Positions 1 to 7,777 of a DNA stretch of 64,000 nucleotides are shown piece after piece (position 1 is the first letter of the stretch; every line of letters starts with the position of its first letter). A program made the position numbers and the translations under genes. The DNA is taken from contig NZ_CP095071.1 of NCBI RefSeq assembly GCF_022919575.1, positions 372,001 to 436,000 on the forward strand, given 5' to 3'. Under the pieces are notes generated by a model that saw only the letters and a list, made by a program, of their open reading frames with translations, was not told the DNA's origin and made no database searches. This DNA comes from Gracilibacillus salinarum. Lineage in GTDB: Bacteria; Bacillota; Bacilli; Bacillales; Amphibacillaceae.

Positions 1-372
1 TCAGTAATGATGCATGGAGAACAAACTTCTATCTGCTTAGATACTGGAAAAGTTGATGAGAGCATGCTTATACACATGAGTGACTCAGACACTTACATCA
101 TTGAATCAAACCATGCTCCGGCCATGGTGGAACATTCAGACTATCCAAATAGCGTAAAAGCAAGGGTGTTATCTGATGTAGGCCATCTAAGTAATGTGCA
201 AACTGCAGCTGCATTGTCTGAATTAGTCCAGGGCAAAGGTGAGAAAATATATTTATCGCACTTATCAAGCAACAATAACATGCCTGCTTTAGCTGAAATG
301 ACAACAGTACGAGCACTGGCGAAGAAAGGTTTTATCCGAAACAAACATTATCGATTAGAGGTGATTACATGA
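1..372 (+). CDS. MBL-fold metallo-hydrolase, WalJ/YycJ-like (5' end outside window)
   Basis: The frame is open to the window edge, so the N-terminal half with the HxHxDH metal site is missing. What remains matches the C-terminal part of YycJ/WalJ-type metallo-beta-lactamase-fold hydrolases: CLDTGKV, then SNHAPAMVEHSDYP, then the metal-ligand region DVGHLSNVQTAAAL, then a short strand with LSHLSSNNN. Such enzymes are predicted nucleases or phosphodiesterases and often sit beside recombination genes in Firmicutes phages. The next gene overlaps its stop codon, so they form one early operon. The family call is good; the substrate is unknown. Confidence 0.75.
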   Translation, partial: SVMMHGEQTSICLDTGKVDESMLIHMSDSDTYIIESNHAPAMVEHSDYPNSVKARVLSDVGHLSNVQTAAALSELVQGKGEKIYLSHLSSNNNMPALAEMTTVRALAKKGFIRNKHYRLEVIT

Positions 373-710
373 ATAAAGTGAAAGTACCAAAAGAAGTTGC
401 TGAGGCGTTTGCCTTCTATGAAAAACAATTAGAAACCATGCCAAAGAAGACTGTGCATTTTGTATTAATGGCCGTTCCATTTTCTATTGTACATGGACCA
501 GCTGAAGTTCTTAAAAGGTTTGCAAGCAATGACCCTACTCAATATTTACAAGCCATTCTGCAAGGATACGAAGCACGAATTGACATTGAAGATGAATTAA
601 CTGCAATGATAACAGAATGGCTTAATGAACCTTATTATCAAGATAATGAACGAGAAGATGTGAAAATGCTCGTGAATAGCATTATTGGACATCTTCAAAA
701 ACAAACATGA
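369..710 (+). CDS. hypothetical phage early protein
   Basis: This 113-residue protein starts at an ATG overlapping the previous stop, with GAGGTG about six bases upstream. It is acidic and mostly helical by eye (FAFYEKQLETM, LQAILQGYEARIDIEDELTAMITEWL) and has no membrane segment or recognisable catalytic motif. The position between a predicted nuclease and the replication initiator suggests a small early-region accessory protein. I do not recognise a family. Confidence 0.6.
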   Translation: MNKVKVPKEVAEAFAFYEKQLETMPKKTVHFVLMAVPFSIVHGPAEVLKRFASNDPTQYLQAILQGYEARIDIEDELTAMITEWLNEPYYQDNEREDVKMLVNSIIGHLQKQT

Positions 711-724
711 ACGGATGATTGATC

Positions 725-1498
725 ATGGCAAATCCACAAAAAGAAGAGGGGTACACAGGAGTTGCCAATGAAATCCTAAACGAAATCATGAAAGTCAATC
801 TTAACGGCACTCAGTTTCGTTTAATCATGGCTGTTTGGCGATATACTTACGGATTCCAGACAAAAGATAAAGAGCTTTCTATTCGGTTTTTAGCATCGAA
901 AATAAATGCTAATCGTAGCCAGGTAGACCGAGAGTTAAGAGTTTTGCTATCGAAAAATATCATTAAAGTTAGTGATGCTGGAAAGAAAGGAGCAAGAAAA
1001 TTGCGCTTTAATAAGAACTACGAGCAATGGAATAAACAGGAGCAGGAATCTAATCCGGTTCCAGAACCTAAAAAGAATCCGTCTAACGTCAAACCGAAAT
1101 ACGACGACGAAAGCACATACTATAAGATGGCCACTTACTTTTATAAACGAGTCCAGAAAGTTGCCGAAGATGCAGGGATTGCTCATCTAACTAAAAAGGC
1201 GAATATGCAAACTTGGGCTGATGATATGCGAAAGCTTATTGAAATCGACCAGGTAGAAAAGAGAAAGGCTAAAGAAGTAATGGACTGGGTTACTACAGAT
1301 CCATTTTGGCGAACCAATATATTGTCTGCTAAAAAGTTACGACTGAAATTCATGGAACTTGCAATAAAAATGAATGCTGAATCAAATCCAATAACTAAAC
1401 AAAAACCGCAACCTAAAGATGGTCGAGATAAAGAGATAGCATTCCAAAAATTTATACAAGAAGGAGGTAATCCGGATGAGTTCAACTGGAACGATTGA
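725..1498 (+). CDS. phage replication initiator (Rep O N-terminal-like winged helix)
   Basis: Residues about 5-100 resemble the N-terminal winged-helix domain of phage replication protein O: GVANEILNEIMKVNLNGTQF, then YGFQTKDKELSIRFLASKIN, then a recognition-helix-like stretch. Such proteins bind the phage origin and recruit the helicase. The middle is a charged linker and the C-terminal half is helical. I prefer the ATG at 725 (257 residues) over a TTG two codons earlier. The last bases overlap the DnaB-like helicase gene, which fits an initiator-helicase pair. Confidence 0.75.
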   Translation: MANPQKEEGYTGVANEILNEIMKVNLNGTQFRLIMAVWRYTYGFQTKDKELSIRFLASKINANRSQVDRELRVLLSKNIIKVSDAGKKGARKLRFNKNYEQWNKQEQESNPVPEPKKNPSNVKPKYDDESTYYKMATYFYKRVQKVAEDAGIAHLTKKANMQTWADDMRKLIEIDQVEKRKAKEVMDWVTTDPFWRTNILSAKKLRLKFMELAIKMNAESNPITKQKPQPKDGRDKEIAFQKFIQEGGNPDEFNWND

Positions 1499-2753
1499 AA
1501 ATCTATCTGCAGAGCAATCAGTACTTGGAGCGGTGTTCTTAGATCCTAACGTTTTAGATGATATTTCATTTTTAGAAGATAGAGATTTTCTCGATCCTAA
1601 ACATCAGGAAATATACAGAGTAATGAAGTACCTGGACAGGCACAATAAACCAATCGACATTGTAACAGTCACTGATTTATACCTGCAGCACCAAAAGCAA
1701 GACCAATTGAGTATTTCATATCTTACCAAACTTGCAGAATCGTGTCCGACTACAGCAAACGTGGAGCATCATGCGAATATAGTTAGGTCCAGAGCTGTGA
1801 GGCGGAGAGGTGCTGATCTTGGCCACGAAATAACGGAGCTTTCTCGTGAGGATTTTGATACAGATGAGGATTATTATGCAGCTGTCGAAGCAAAGATAGC
1901 AGATTTAAGACCGAAAGAAAATGGTCGCATGAAGAGTTTGAAAGAAATTAGGTATGAATATTTCGACTACCTGGTTTCTAAAGAGATTGGTTATGTGCCA
2001 ACTCATTTTCCAAAATTCGATGGCTGGTGTAATGGTTTATGGCGAGGTCGATTGTTTGTTTCAGCTGGTCGTCCATCCGTAGGTAAAACGGCAATGTTGC
2101 TTCAAAGGGTGATGGGTGTGGCTAATCATGGTCCAGTTCTAATTTATTCACAAGAAATGGATGATGATGAGTTGCTGGATCGAATGATATCTAACTATAC
2201 AGGTATTCCATATAATAGAATCAAAAACAAAGAATTGAATCCGCACCAATATGCTGATGTAGAAGATGCATACAATGCATTGCAAGATCTACCGATATTC
2301 ATTCAAGATGCAGCAGGGGTAACCATAGATGAAGTAAGAGCAACAGCCAAAAGATTTAAACGGAAGTATGGCGATGTTGCAATGGTGGCCGTAGATTATT
2401 TGCAGATTATGAGTATTTCACAAAAGAAACAAGAAACCAGGGCGCAAGCTGTTGGTAATGTAACAAGTACCGCGAAACAAATGGCAAGGGAATTAAATTG
2501 TTCTTTCATGATGCTGAGCCAAATGACTCGAGAAAGCGAAAACGTTAAAAAGCCTCAATTGTCTCACTTGAAGGAGTCCGGCTCTATTGAACAGGATGCT
2601 GATTTCGTCGAATTTCTTTGGCATGATCCGAACGATACTGAACAGCAGGGTAAAGTAATCCAACAGTTTATAGCAAAAGGTCGCGATACTGGTATTAATG
2701 AGTTTCGCCTCTTATTTAGAGGGTGGAAGCAGAAATTCGAGGAATTAAATTGA
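1476..2753 (+). CDS. replicative DNA helicase, DnaB family
   Basis: The 425-residue product has the DnaB architecture. An N-terminal all-helical DnaB_N domain (residues about 5-105, starting AEQSVLGAVFLDPNVLDD) is followed by a RecA-like ATPase domain with Walker A GRPSVGKTA (198-206), a Walker B strand ending VAVDYLQIM and the later motif KESGSIEQDADF. It would be the hexameric 5'-3' helicase for phage replication. The start has a strong site (AAGGAGG) and overlaps the 3' end of the initiator gene. The length is slightly shorter than host DnaC/DnaB, as is usual for phage versions. Confidence 0.93.
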   Translation: MSSTGTIENLSAEQSVLGAVFLDPNVLDDISFLEDRDFLDPKHQEIYRVMKYLDRHNKPIDIVTVTDLYLQHQKQDQLSISYLTKLAESCPTTANVEHHANIVRSRAVRRRGADLGHEITELSREDFDTDEDYYAAVEAKIADLRPKENGRMKSLKEIRYEYFDYLVSKEIGYVPTHFPKFDGWCNGLWRGRLFVSAGRPSVGKTAMLLQRVMGVANHGPVLIYSQEMDDDELLDRMISNYTGIPYNRIKNKELNPHQYADVEDAYNALQDLPIFIQDAAGVTIDEVRATAKRFKRKYGDVAMVAVDYLQIMSISQKKQETRAQAVGNVTSTAKQMARELNCSFMMLSQMTRESENVKKPQLSHLKESGSIEQDADFVEFLWHDPNDTEQQGKVIQQFIAKGRDTGINEFRLLFRGWKQKFEELN

Positions 2754-2769
2754 AAGGATGAGTTTAGAA

Positions 2770-3069
2770 ATGGCTAAATCTATTAATCAACTATGTAGTG
2801 AAGCATATGAAACTGCCAAATCAAAAGGCTGGCATGATGAACCAAGGGAAACGGGTACTTTGTTAGCTTTAGTTCATAGCGAAGTATCAGAAGCACTAGA
2901 AGCTGATCGCAAAGGAAATCAGGAAGGATTTGAAGTAGAACTTGCAGATGTTTGCATTAGAATCTTTGATATTTGTGGCTCCAGTAACATCGATCTTGAA
3001 GATGCTATTTTGACCAAGATGGAGCGGAATAAAGGTAGATCGTACAAACATGGGAATAAGGCTTATTGA
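2770..3069 (+). CDS. MazG-like nucleotide pyrophosphohydrolase
   Basis: The 99-residue protein has the all-alpha NTP pyrophosphatase signature: LVHSEVSEALEA (first EExxE-like helix) and VELADVCIRIFDI (second, ExxD). It probably hydrolyses non-canonical or excess NTPs during phage replication. The ATG at 2770 has AAAGGA about eleven bases upstream. The earlier in-frame ATG at 2758 sits directly on that site and is less likely. It ends at a bidirectional hairpin. Confidence 0.8.
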   Translation: MAKSINQLCSEAYETAKSKGWHDEPRETGTLLALVHSEVSEALEADRKGNQEGFEVELADVCIRIFDICGSSNIDLEDAILTKMERNKGRSYKHGNKAY

Positions 3070-3079
3070 GACGAAAATG

Positions 3080-3104
3080 AAAAAGACCGCCAAAGCAGTC
3101 TTTA
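3080..3104. terminator. bidirectional terminator between convergent genes
   Basis: An AAAGAC/GTCTTT stem with a ten-base loop lies between the MazG-like gene and the convergent small membrane gene. Read on the minus strand it is followed by a T-rich run, so it should work best for the minus-strand gene. Confidence 0.6.
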
Positions 3105-3302
3105 AAATGTATCGGTGTTCTTTTGATTGAATTTCTTGACTTCTGTTGATATTTCAGCAAGGATTCTATTCTTTTCTTGCAACATTTTAATCAAAGTTAA
3201 AGCAAACCAAATAATAAAAATAATAGCAGCTACTGACAAAATTAATGGAATCAGAGTAATGAAAATACCCAAAATATTAAATGAAGTAGTTGTAGTCGAC
3301 AA
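3102..3302 (-). CDS. small membrane protein
   Basis: This 66-residue protein opens on the minus strand inside an otherwise plus-strand early cluster. It starts at TTG with a perfect AGGAGGTGA site, which makes it real despite its size. One long hydrophobic segment (about residues 8-38, FNILGIFITLIPLILSVAAI and on) is followed by a charged tail with EKNRILAEISTEVKKF. It resembles short Bacillus membrane proteins of the DUF4083 kind, but that match is uncertain. The function is unknown. Confidence 0.65.
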   Translation of the reverse strand: MSTTTTSFNILGIFITLIPLILSVAAIIFIIWFALTLIKMLQEKNRILAEISTEVKKFNQKNTDTF

Positions 3303-3381
3303 TCAAATTCACCTCCTATACTTTAGGAACATAATAGCATTATTAACTTTATTAAACAAATGAGAATGAGGCTGATATGAA

Positions 3382-3912
3382 ATGAGATTCATAGGAATTG
3401 ACCCAGCATCCAAAACTGGATTTGTAGCACTGGATGAACAAGGACAAGTATTAAGAGCAAAAGAATTAACTGGTATTGGTGATAAGGATCCGAAGCGAAT
3501 GACCACTCTCATTTATGACATCATGCAGCATATTCAATCAGATGACATTATCTGCATCGAAGGCTTTCCATTCCAAACACAAAAAGCAATGTTTGCCGGT
3601 GGTTTACATCATGGCATTAGAAATGAATTGTTTCGTAGAGGGTTGAAATATTATGAGGTTGCTCCAAATGCTGTTAAGAAATTTGTGAATGAAACGGGAT
3701 GGACAGGCGAACCAGGTAATAAGAAACGTTTAAAAGGTGCAGCTAAAAAAAGAGCAGTAATGAAGGCGGTGCAGGAGCACTATGGATTTGAACATCCAAG
3801 TGATAACGTGGTTGATGCTTATATCATGGCTCATATTGCTTTAGCAGCTAAAAAAGGTACAGTTCAACATTCGTACCAAGCAGATGTTTTAACCAAAGTA
3901 AAACTAGCATAG
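3382..3912 (+). CDS. RuvC-like Holliday junction resolvase
   Basis: The 176-residue RNase H-fold protein begins MRFIGIDPASKTGFVALDE, with the first catalytic Asp at residue 7. A Glu follows in IICIEGFPFQ (about residue 61), and acidic residues lie in SDNVVDAYIMAHIAL near residues 140-146. This is the RuvC pattern seen in phage crossover-junction endonucleases. It would resolve branched DNA before packaging. It stands in the usual early-region slot upstream of the late regulator. Confidence 0.82.
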   Translation: MRFIGIDPASKTGFVALDEQGQVLRAKELTGIGDKDPKRMTTLIYDIMQHIQSDDIICIEGFPFQTQKAMFAGGLHHGIRNELFRRGLKYYEVAPNAVKKFVNETGWTGEPGNKKRLKGAAKKRAVMKAVQEHYGFEHPSDNVVDAYIMAHIALAAKKGTVQHSYQADVLTKVKLA

Positions 3913-4034
3913 CTTAAATGTTTAAAATAAGACGATCTGAGAGTTATTCAGTTTGATAGGCACAAAGAGTCGAATCACACTTATAGAACGTTATGTGAAT
4001 TGAAATAAGCATTAAATTTAGGAGGTTGACTAAA

Positions 4035-4505
4035 ATGTCAAAAGTAGATTTGAACGTGTTGTTTAAAAAGATCCAGAAGGACGATAAAAAAGAAGTGTTG
4101 GAATTTCACGTTCAGGGGGATGAATTAGAGCATTCAGACGAGCTTGTGAACATGGCTGGCAACATTGCAGTGATCGGTGTTGAAAATAGCGAGGTAGATG
4201 ATCTACCAGCTGAATTCAAGTCCATTCAACGTGACAGCAAGAAAACGGTACTTAAATTCAATGTGAAAGGCGATAGCCAGGGTAAAGTATTAAAGCTATA
4301 TGAATATGCAGGCAGAAGTGTTGTTCTTTTACTAGAACCATCTCAAATGAGTATTGAAGAATTCGAAGAAGCTCACGAAGGTTTGGAATACAAAGTTAAT
4401 CCTGATGGAACCGCAGCAGTACCAGAAGGTCAATTAAGCACAGAAGACATTCCAACTGGTGAGCCTAATGATGTAAACTTTGATGATGATGAACTACAAG
4501 AGTGA
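4035..4505 (+). CDS. hypothetical phage protein with an internal duplication
   Basis: The 156-residue acidic protein starts at ATG 4035 behind AGGAGG with nine bases spacing. Residues about 5-45 and 60-98 are a tandem duplication: FKKIQKDDKKEVLEFHVQGD aligns with FKSIQRDSKKTVLKFNVKGD, and each unit ends in a hydrophobic strand followed by E. The C-terminal 45 residues are very acidic and probably disordered. Function is not recognisable. A strong terminator follows. Confidence 0.65.
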   Translation: MSKVDLNVLFKKIQKDDKKEVLEFHVQGDELEHSDELVNMAGNIAVIGVENSEVDDLPAEFKSIQRDSKKTVLKFNVKGDSQGKVLKLYEYAGRSVVLLLEPSQMSIEEFEEAHEGLEYKVNPDGTAAVPEGQLSTEDIPTGEPNDVNFDDDELQE

Positions 4506-4512
4506 TATTTAT

Positions 4513-4540
4513 AGCCCTGTCTTTAGCGCAGGGCTTTTTA
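4513..4540 (+). terminator. Rho-independent terminator of the early operon
   Basis: AGCCCTG pairs with CAGGGCT across a nine-base loop, followed by TTTTTA. It lies just after the duplicated acidic protein gene and before the late-regulator gene. Confidence 0.8.
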
Positions 4541-4559
4541 CAAGCTAGAGCTAAGGCAG

Positions 4560-4988
4560 GTGAGTGCTTTGTATGAGTGGTTGAGAGATTACCAAAGGCT
4601 TATGCAGGAGATAGATTACTTAGAATTTGAGTTACAAAGGTACAAAAAAGAATTGGGGAGATGGTCTCGTGGTGATCTTAGCGACGTAAAGTTAACAGAA
4701 AAATCTAAAGCAGCTAATTTGGAAGAAATAATAAGAACCACTGAACATGAGTTAGCCCATAAAATGAATGACATGCGTGATGCCAAGACACTTATTAGTA
4801 TGTTTAAAGGTTTGGACAACCAAATACTATATTTAAAGTACGTAGAGGGAATGACATTGGAAAGCATCGCGGAGGAATTGACATACAGTACCAGTCACAT
4901 TTACAAAAAGCATGCAGAGATAATGAAATCCATCAAATTCGCTCACGAAATTAATTCACACTTTTCTTTCCCTCAATACCATGAATAG
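4560..4988 (+). CDS. late-gene transcription regulator, sigma-70 region 4-like (ArpU/DUF1492 type)
   Basis: The 142-residue protein has an N-terminal coiled coil (EIDYLEFELQRYKKEL) and a C-terminal helix-turn-helix resembling sigma region 4: QILYLKYVEGMTLESIAEEL followed by TYSTSHIYKKHAEIMKSI. Proteins of this type stand just upstream of the packaging genes in Firmicutes phages and are thought to control late transcription. The start is GTG 4560. A terminator precedes it, so it has its own transcription. Confidence 0.75.
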   Translation: MSALYEWLRDYQRLMQEIDYLEFELQRYKKELGRWSRGDLSDVKLTEKSKAANLEEIIRTTEHELAHKMNDMRDAKTLISMFKGLDNQILYLKYVEGMTLESIAEELTYSTSHIYKKHAEIMKSIKFAHEINSHFSFPQYHE

Positions 4989-5034
4989 AAACCATTGAAA
5001 AAATGAATTATAGTAATAGTATAGAAAATTAAGT

Positions 5035-5067
5035 AACCGGTCAGGCAAATGCTTGGTCGGTTTTTAT
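5035..5067 (+). terminator. terminator after the late regulator
   Basis: A 12-bp stem containing wobble pairs (AACCGGTCAGGC / GCTTGGTCGGTT) is followed by TTTTATT, about 45 bases after the regulator stop. Confidence 0.55.
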
Positions 5068-5098
5068 TATGAACCTATAGCGAATGTTTGTTTGTACT

Positions 5099-5255
5099 CT
5101 AATTAGCGGACACCTTTTGCTGTCACCTATATAGATGACAGTGGTGTCACCTACGTAGTTGACAGTGGTGTCATCTAATTAGCGGACCCCTAAACGAGTT
5201 TCTTCATTAAAGCGATTTTGCTAAAGAAAACATTAAAGAAAACATTAAAGAAAAC
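5099..5255. repeat. iteron-like repeat patch (possible phage origin or decayed replication-gene segment)
   Basis: Three structures lie together in a gene-free stretch. CTAATTAGCGGAC occurs twice as a direct repeat (5099-5111, 5175-5187). Between them two 20-base palindrome-like units, TGTCA-N10-TGACA (5121-5140 and 5145-5164), and a diverged third unit at 5169 repeat with a 24-base period. Then AAAGAAAACATT is repeated in tandem from 5223 to 5255. No frame is open across it. Many phage origins consist of such iterons, often inside an initiator gene, but the role here is inference. Confidence 0.5.
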
Positions 5256-5296
5256 TAGTAGCAAATGATTTCTTTTTCTTTAAAAAATAAAATATT

Positions 5297-5342
5297 GCAG
5301 GAATTTCTCTTCTTTTGTTGAAAGTAATATGATGAAGGGAGG
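5297..5342 (+). promoter_or_regulatory. recurring promoter-like element, copy 1
   Basis: GCAGGAATTTC, a pyrimidine stretch, TTGTTGAAA and TAATATGATGAAGGGAGG lie directly upstream of the HEPN-like gene at 5352. Closely similar sequence stands upstream of the genes at 25750 and 31085, with a shortened form before the minus-strand gene ending at 28311. TTGTTG/TTGTCG may act as -35 and TAATAT/TTATGAT as -10. Confidence 0.5.
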
Positions 5343-5351
5343 AACAAATAT

Positions 5352-6071
5352 ATGAATTATAAAGAGAAAGTTAACAACCTATTAATTGATGCTGATATTA
5401 AATTGATAGAAAAGTATAAGGCGGTTGCTCTGTTAGTAAATTCATCGGTTGTTGCACAAGAGAGATATATTAATTCAGAGCATATTACTGCGTTATCATT
5501 AATCGGTGGGATTCCTAATCATTATAGATTTAATATCGAAATGGATCATCAATTAGGAAGAGAGAGATTAATAAATGAATATCAAACTTCTATTCCAAAG
5601 AATATAGCTGAATTTTATTTAATAACAATTGTATCCAGTTTTGATATTCTGTTACAAGAAATATACAAAATATTATTGGAAGAAAGAGAGTTATATGACA
5701 GAGAAATTGTCGAGGAAAAAGTAAGCAGTGCTTGGTATTATAAAAATTTACCGGATTATTTTCAAAGGGAATTAAAATTGAAAAAACCATCAAAAAGTAA
5801 ATTTAAATTTCAAGATTACTTTAATACTTACAATATACTGAGGCAAATGAGACACTCTTTAGTTCATACGGATGGGAAGTTGTCTGATAAGCAATACTAT
5901 AATATTGACAAAATAGAAAAAAAAATTCCTGAAGAAGCATCAGTATTAAATTCTCACTTAATAGATGGAAGGGAAATCATATTTGATATGGAAACCATCG
6001 CTTGGTTAAGGTTCTGGAGCCATTCGTTTATAAGTACTTTAATAGTATCGTTTGAAGAGACCTTAAGTTAA
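5352..6071 (+). CDS. HEPN-like accessory (moron) protein
   Basis: The 239-residue protein is helical and AT-rich. It contains RHSLVHTDG at about residues 172-180, an R-X4-H motif in the setting (NILRQMRHSLVH) seen in HEPN RNases and RiboL-PSP-HEPN-like proteins. It starts at ATG with GGGAGG upstream, has its own promoter-like element and ends at its own terminator. That is typical of a phage accessory gene, possibly anti-phage or toxin-like. A HEPN fold is inferred from the motif and helical content only. Confidence 0.55.
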   Translation: MNYKEKVNNLLIDADIKLIEKYKAVALLVNSSVVAQERYINSEHITALSLIGGIPNHYRFNIEMDHQLGRERLINEYQTSIPKNIAEFYLITIVSSFDILLQEIYKILLEERELYDREIVEEKVSSAWYYKNLPDYFQRELKLKKPSKSKFKFQDYFNTYNILRQMRHSLVHTDGKLSDKQYYNIDKIEKKIPEEASVLNSHLIDGREIIFDMETIAWLRFWSHSFISTLIVSFEETLS

Positions 6072-6074
6072 TCT

Positions 6075-6103
6075 AAAAAGCATCAAATGTGGGTGCTTTT
6101 TCT
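6075..6103 (+). terminator. terminator after the HEPN-like gene
   Basis: AAAAAGCATC pairs with GGTGCTTTTT across a seven-base loop, right after the stop codon. Confidence 0.75.
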
Positions 6104-6384
6104 ATTGCGTGAAAAAAGGTAATCGTGTGTGTGGCGATTTAGTATAGTAAAATTATCCAACTATTGATATAATTCCATTTAGATAATCATGCATAGGGAG
6201 TAACAGAATAGAATTAATTGAAGATAATGCAATGCCAGGAATTTATTACAAAATAAAAGATAAATTAAGACATCTCAATGAGGTGTCTTTTTACTGCACA
6301 AAAAGCATTCACTGCTAAACGGTGAGTGCCTTTTATCTTAATATCCTTCGTTATTTGACGATAAATCAATAGGGAGGGATTATA
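6104..6384. other. intergenic stretch with two tandem terminator hairpins
   Basis: The 280 bases hold no convincing gene. Hairpins AGACATCTC/GAGGTGTCT with T-run (6268-6292) and AAAAGCATTCAC/GTGAGTGCCTTTT (6301-6334) follow a possible ribosome site (AGGGAG near 6195) that has no normal start codon at the right distance. A tiny RNA or a decayed small gene could lie between 6190 and 6290. The hairpins belong to the same AAGCATC/GAGGTGCTT family used elsewhere in this prophage. Confidence 0.45.
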
Positions 6385-6615
6385 TTGGATAATTTAGAAG
6401 TGAATTTATTTAATTGGAATAGCTTATGGGATGTAGCAGGTCCATTTATCATAATGGGAATTACTGCTGTGGTTCTAGGAATTGTATTTATGATTATCAT
6501 TAATTTAATACCAAGAGGAATTTTAAGAGAAATAGTCAGGATCTTAGCAATAGTTGCAATTATTGGTGGATCACTATTGTCATTGCAAATAGCAGCTAAT
6601 ATTTGGAGTCATTAA
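6385..6615 (+). CDS. small two-span membrane protein
   Basis: The 76-residue protein starts at TTG behind AGGGAGGG. It has two hydrophobic segments (about residues 17-40 and 50-70) joined by a short PRGILREI turn. Its own terminator follows at once. Holin-like size and topology are possible, but a normal holin lies near the endolysin, so this is more likely an accessory membrane protein of unknown role. Confidence 0.55.
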   Translation: MDNLEVNLFNWNSLWDVAGPFIIMGITAVVLGIVFMIIINLIPRGILREIVRILAIVAIIGGSLLSLQIAANIWSH

Positions 6616-6621
6616 ATCAGT

Positions 6622-6649
6622 AAAGACATCTCAAATGAGGTGTCTTTTT
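6622..6649 (+). terminator. terminator
   Basis: AAAGACATCTC pairs with GAGGTGTCTTT across a four-base loop followed by TTTA, directly after the small membrane protein gene. Confidence 0.75.
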
Positions 6650-6675
6650 ATTATGCATAAAGGGAGATGAGTATA

Positions 6676-7221
6676 TTGAAGAACGCCTTTTTCTCTAAAG
6701 AAGCTATAAAGTATTTGCAATCAATGTATCCACATGTAACGGAAGCGATGTTCAATGGATTACTAAGTATGTTTGAATTAAAACCTATAAACAAATCAGT
6801 TAATAATACCCAAATTATCGAGTCAAGGCACGCGCTACTGATACCGACGGAAATTTCAAATGCTCTTGGTATTGATAATGAAATAACTTTCTCTGATAAA
6901 TTAGACATCTTATATTACGTACCAGAAAAAAATATAGATGCAGTTGATGCTTTAAAGTATGCTTACGAGCACATGAATGAAAGGAATGGAAATCCATTAC
7001 TCACAATCGAATTGGTAAACGAAGAATCAGTGCCTAAAGTATTTTATGAAGGTGAAAAAATAACAAAAAAGATAAGAGTTTCTTTTGACTGGGAAACTGA
7101 AACTGATGAGTTTGGTGGGACAAGATATAATATTGAACACTATGTTACTGGACATGGTTTCCCAACCAGAAGAGGTTACAGGTTGGAAAGAGGCAAGTAT
7201 GAATTTGAAGGCGATAATTAA
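6676..7221 (+). CDS. hypothetical phage protein
   Basis: About 181 residues. I choose TTG 6676, nine bases after AAGGGAG; the in-frame ATG at 6667 touches that site. The product is soluble and acidic with mixed alpha/beta character. The C-terminal part (FDWETETDEFGGTRYNIEHY, TGHGFPTRRGYRL) looks like a small beta domain. It ends one base before the HNH gene, so they are co-transcribed. I do not recognise a family. Confidence 0.55.
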   Translation: MKNAFFSKEAIKYLQSMYPHVTEAMFNGLLSMFELKPINKSVNNTQIIESRHALLIPTEISNALGIDNEITFSDKLDILYYVPEKNIDAVDALKYAYEHMNERNGNPLLTIELVNEESVPKVFYEGEKITKKIRVSFDWETETDEFGGTRYNIEHYVTGHGFPTRRGYRLERGKYEFEGDN

Positions 7222-7566
7222 ATGCCTGAATACAAAACAAGAGAACAGAAGCGTAAGTTCTATGACGGTAAAGCATGGAAGCTGCTAAGAGTTAAGGTTA
7301 AAGAGCGAGACAATTACGAATGCCAGGAATGTAAACGGCAAGGTAGAGTAACCATTGATACAAATGAGTACAGTGAATCAGCTAAGCGCAAGAAAATCAT
7401 GCTGGTTGTGGACCATATCAAAGAGATAGAAGATCATCCGGAGCTTGCACTTGATGAAGATAACTTGGAAACCAAATGCGTTAATTGTCATAACTACAAG
7501 CACGGAAGGTACGTTGACTTTTCTTTGTGGAGGAAGAAACCTAAGTGGGATGATGAATGGTGGTGA
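7222..7566 (+). CDS. HNH endonuclease of the packaging module
   Basis: The 114-residue protein has two zinc-binding CxxC pairs (YECQEC near residue 34 and KCVNC near residue 92). The HNH core is VDHIKEIEDHPELALDEDN, then LETKCVNCHNYKHGR. HNH proteins next to the terminase are required for cos cleavage and DNA packaging in several HK97-type phages. Its place just before a GC-rich cos-like segment and the terminase genes supports that role. Confidence 0.88.
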   Translation: MPEYKTREQKRKFYDGKAWKLLRVKVKERDNYECQECKRQGRVTIDTNEYSESAKRKKIMLVVDHIKEIEDHPELALDEDNLETKCVNCHNYKHGRYVDFSLWRKKPKWDDEWW

Positions 7567-7570
7567 GAAG

Positions 7571-7777
7571 ATGATAACAGTAACAATGCCAATCGATGAG
7601 TATGAACGAATGAAGAGAGATCTAGAGAGGTTAAAAGAGGAAAGCATTTACCGATATGCTAAACGAGATTACAGTGACATAAAAAGAGATGAGTATGAAA
7701 TCACTATAGATGTTCGTTCAATAGAAAGGACTATAGCACAAAAAGAAAGTAAAGCTGTCAGCTTCCGAACAATCTAG
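7571..7777 (+). CDS. small hypothetical phage protein
   Basis: The 68-residue protein starts at ATG 7571 with GGTGAGAAG just upstream, five bases after the HNH stop. It is strongly charged and helical (DEYERMKRDLERLKEES) with no recognisable domain. It is probably translated with HNH. Longer readings starting at 7445 overlap HNH and are unlikely. Confidence 0.5.
   Translation: MITVTMPIDEYERMKRDLERLKEESIYRYAKRDYSDIKRDEYEITIDVRSIERTIAQKESKAVSFRTI

Noticed and set aside
5099..5255. CRISPR array
   Set aside because: Units are adjacent with no unique spacers of 30-40 bases and no cas genes are in the window.
6232..6318. A 28-codon frame in the 6.1-6.4 kb gap
   Set aside because: It runs through a Rho-independent terminator and has no ribosome site at the right distance; an ATA start would be needed to use the upstream AGGGAG.
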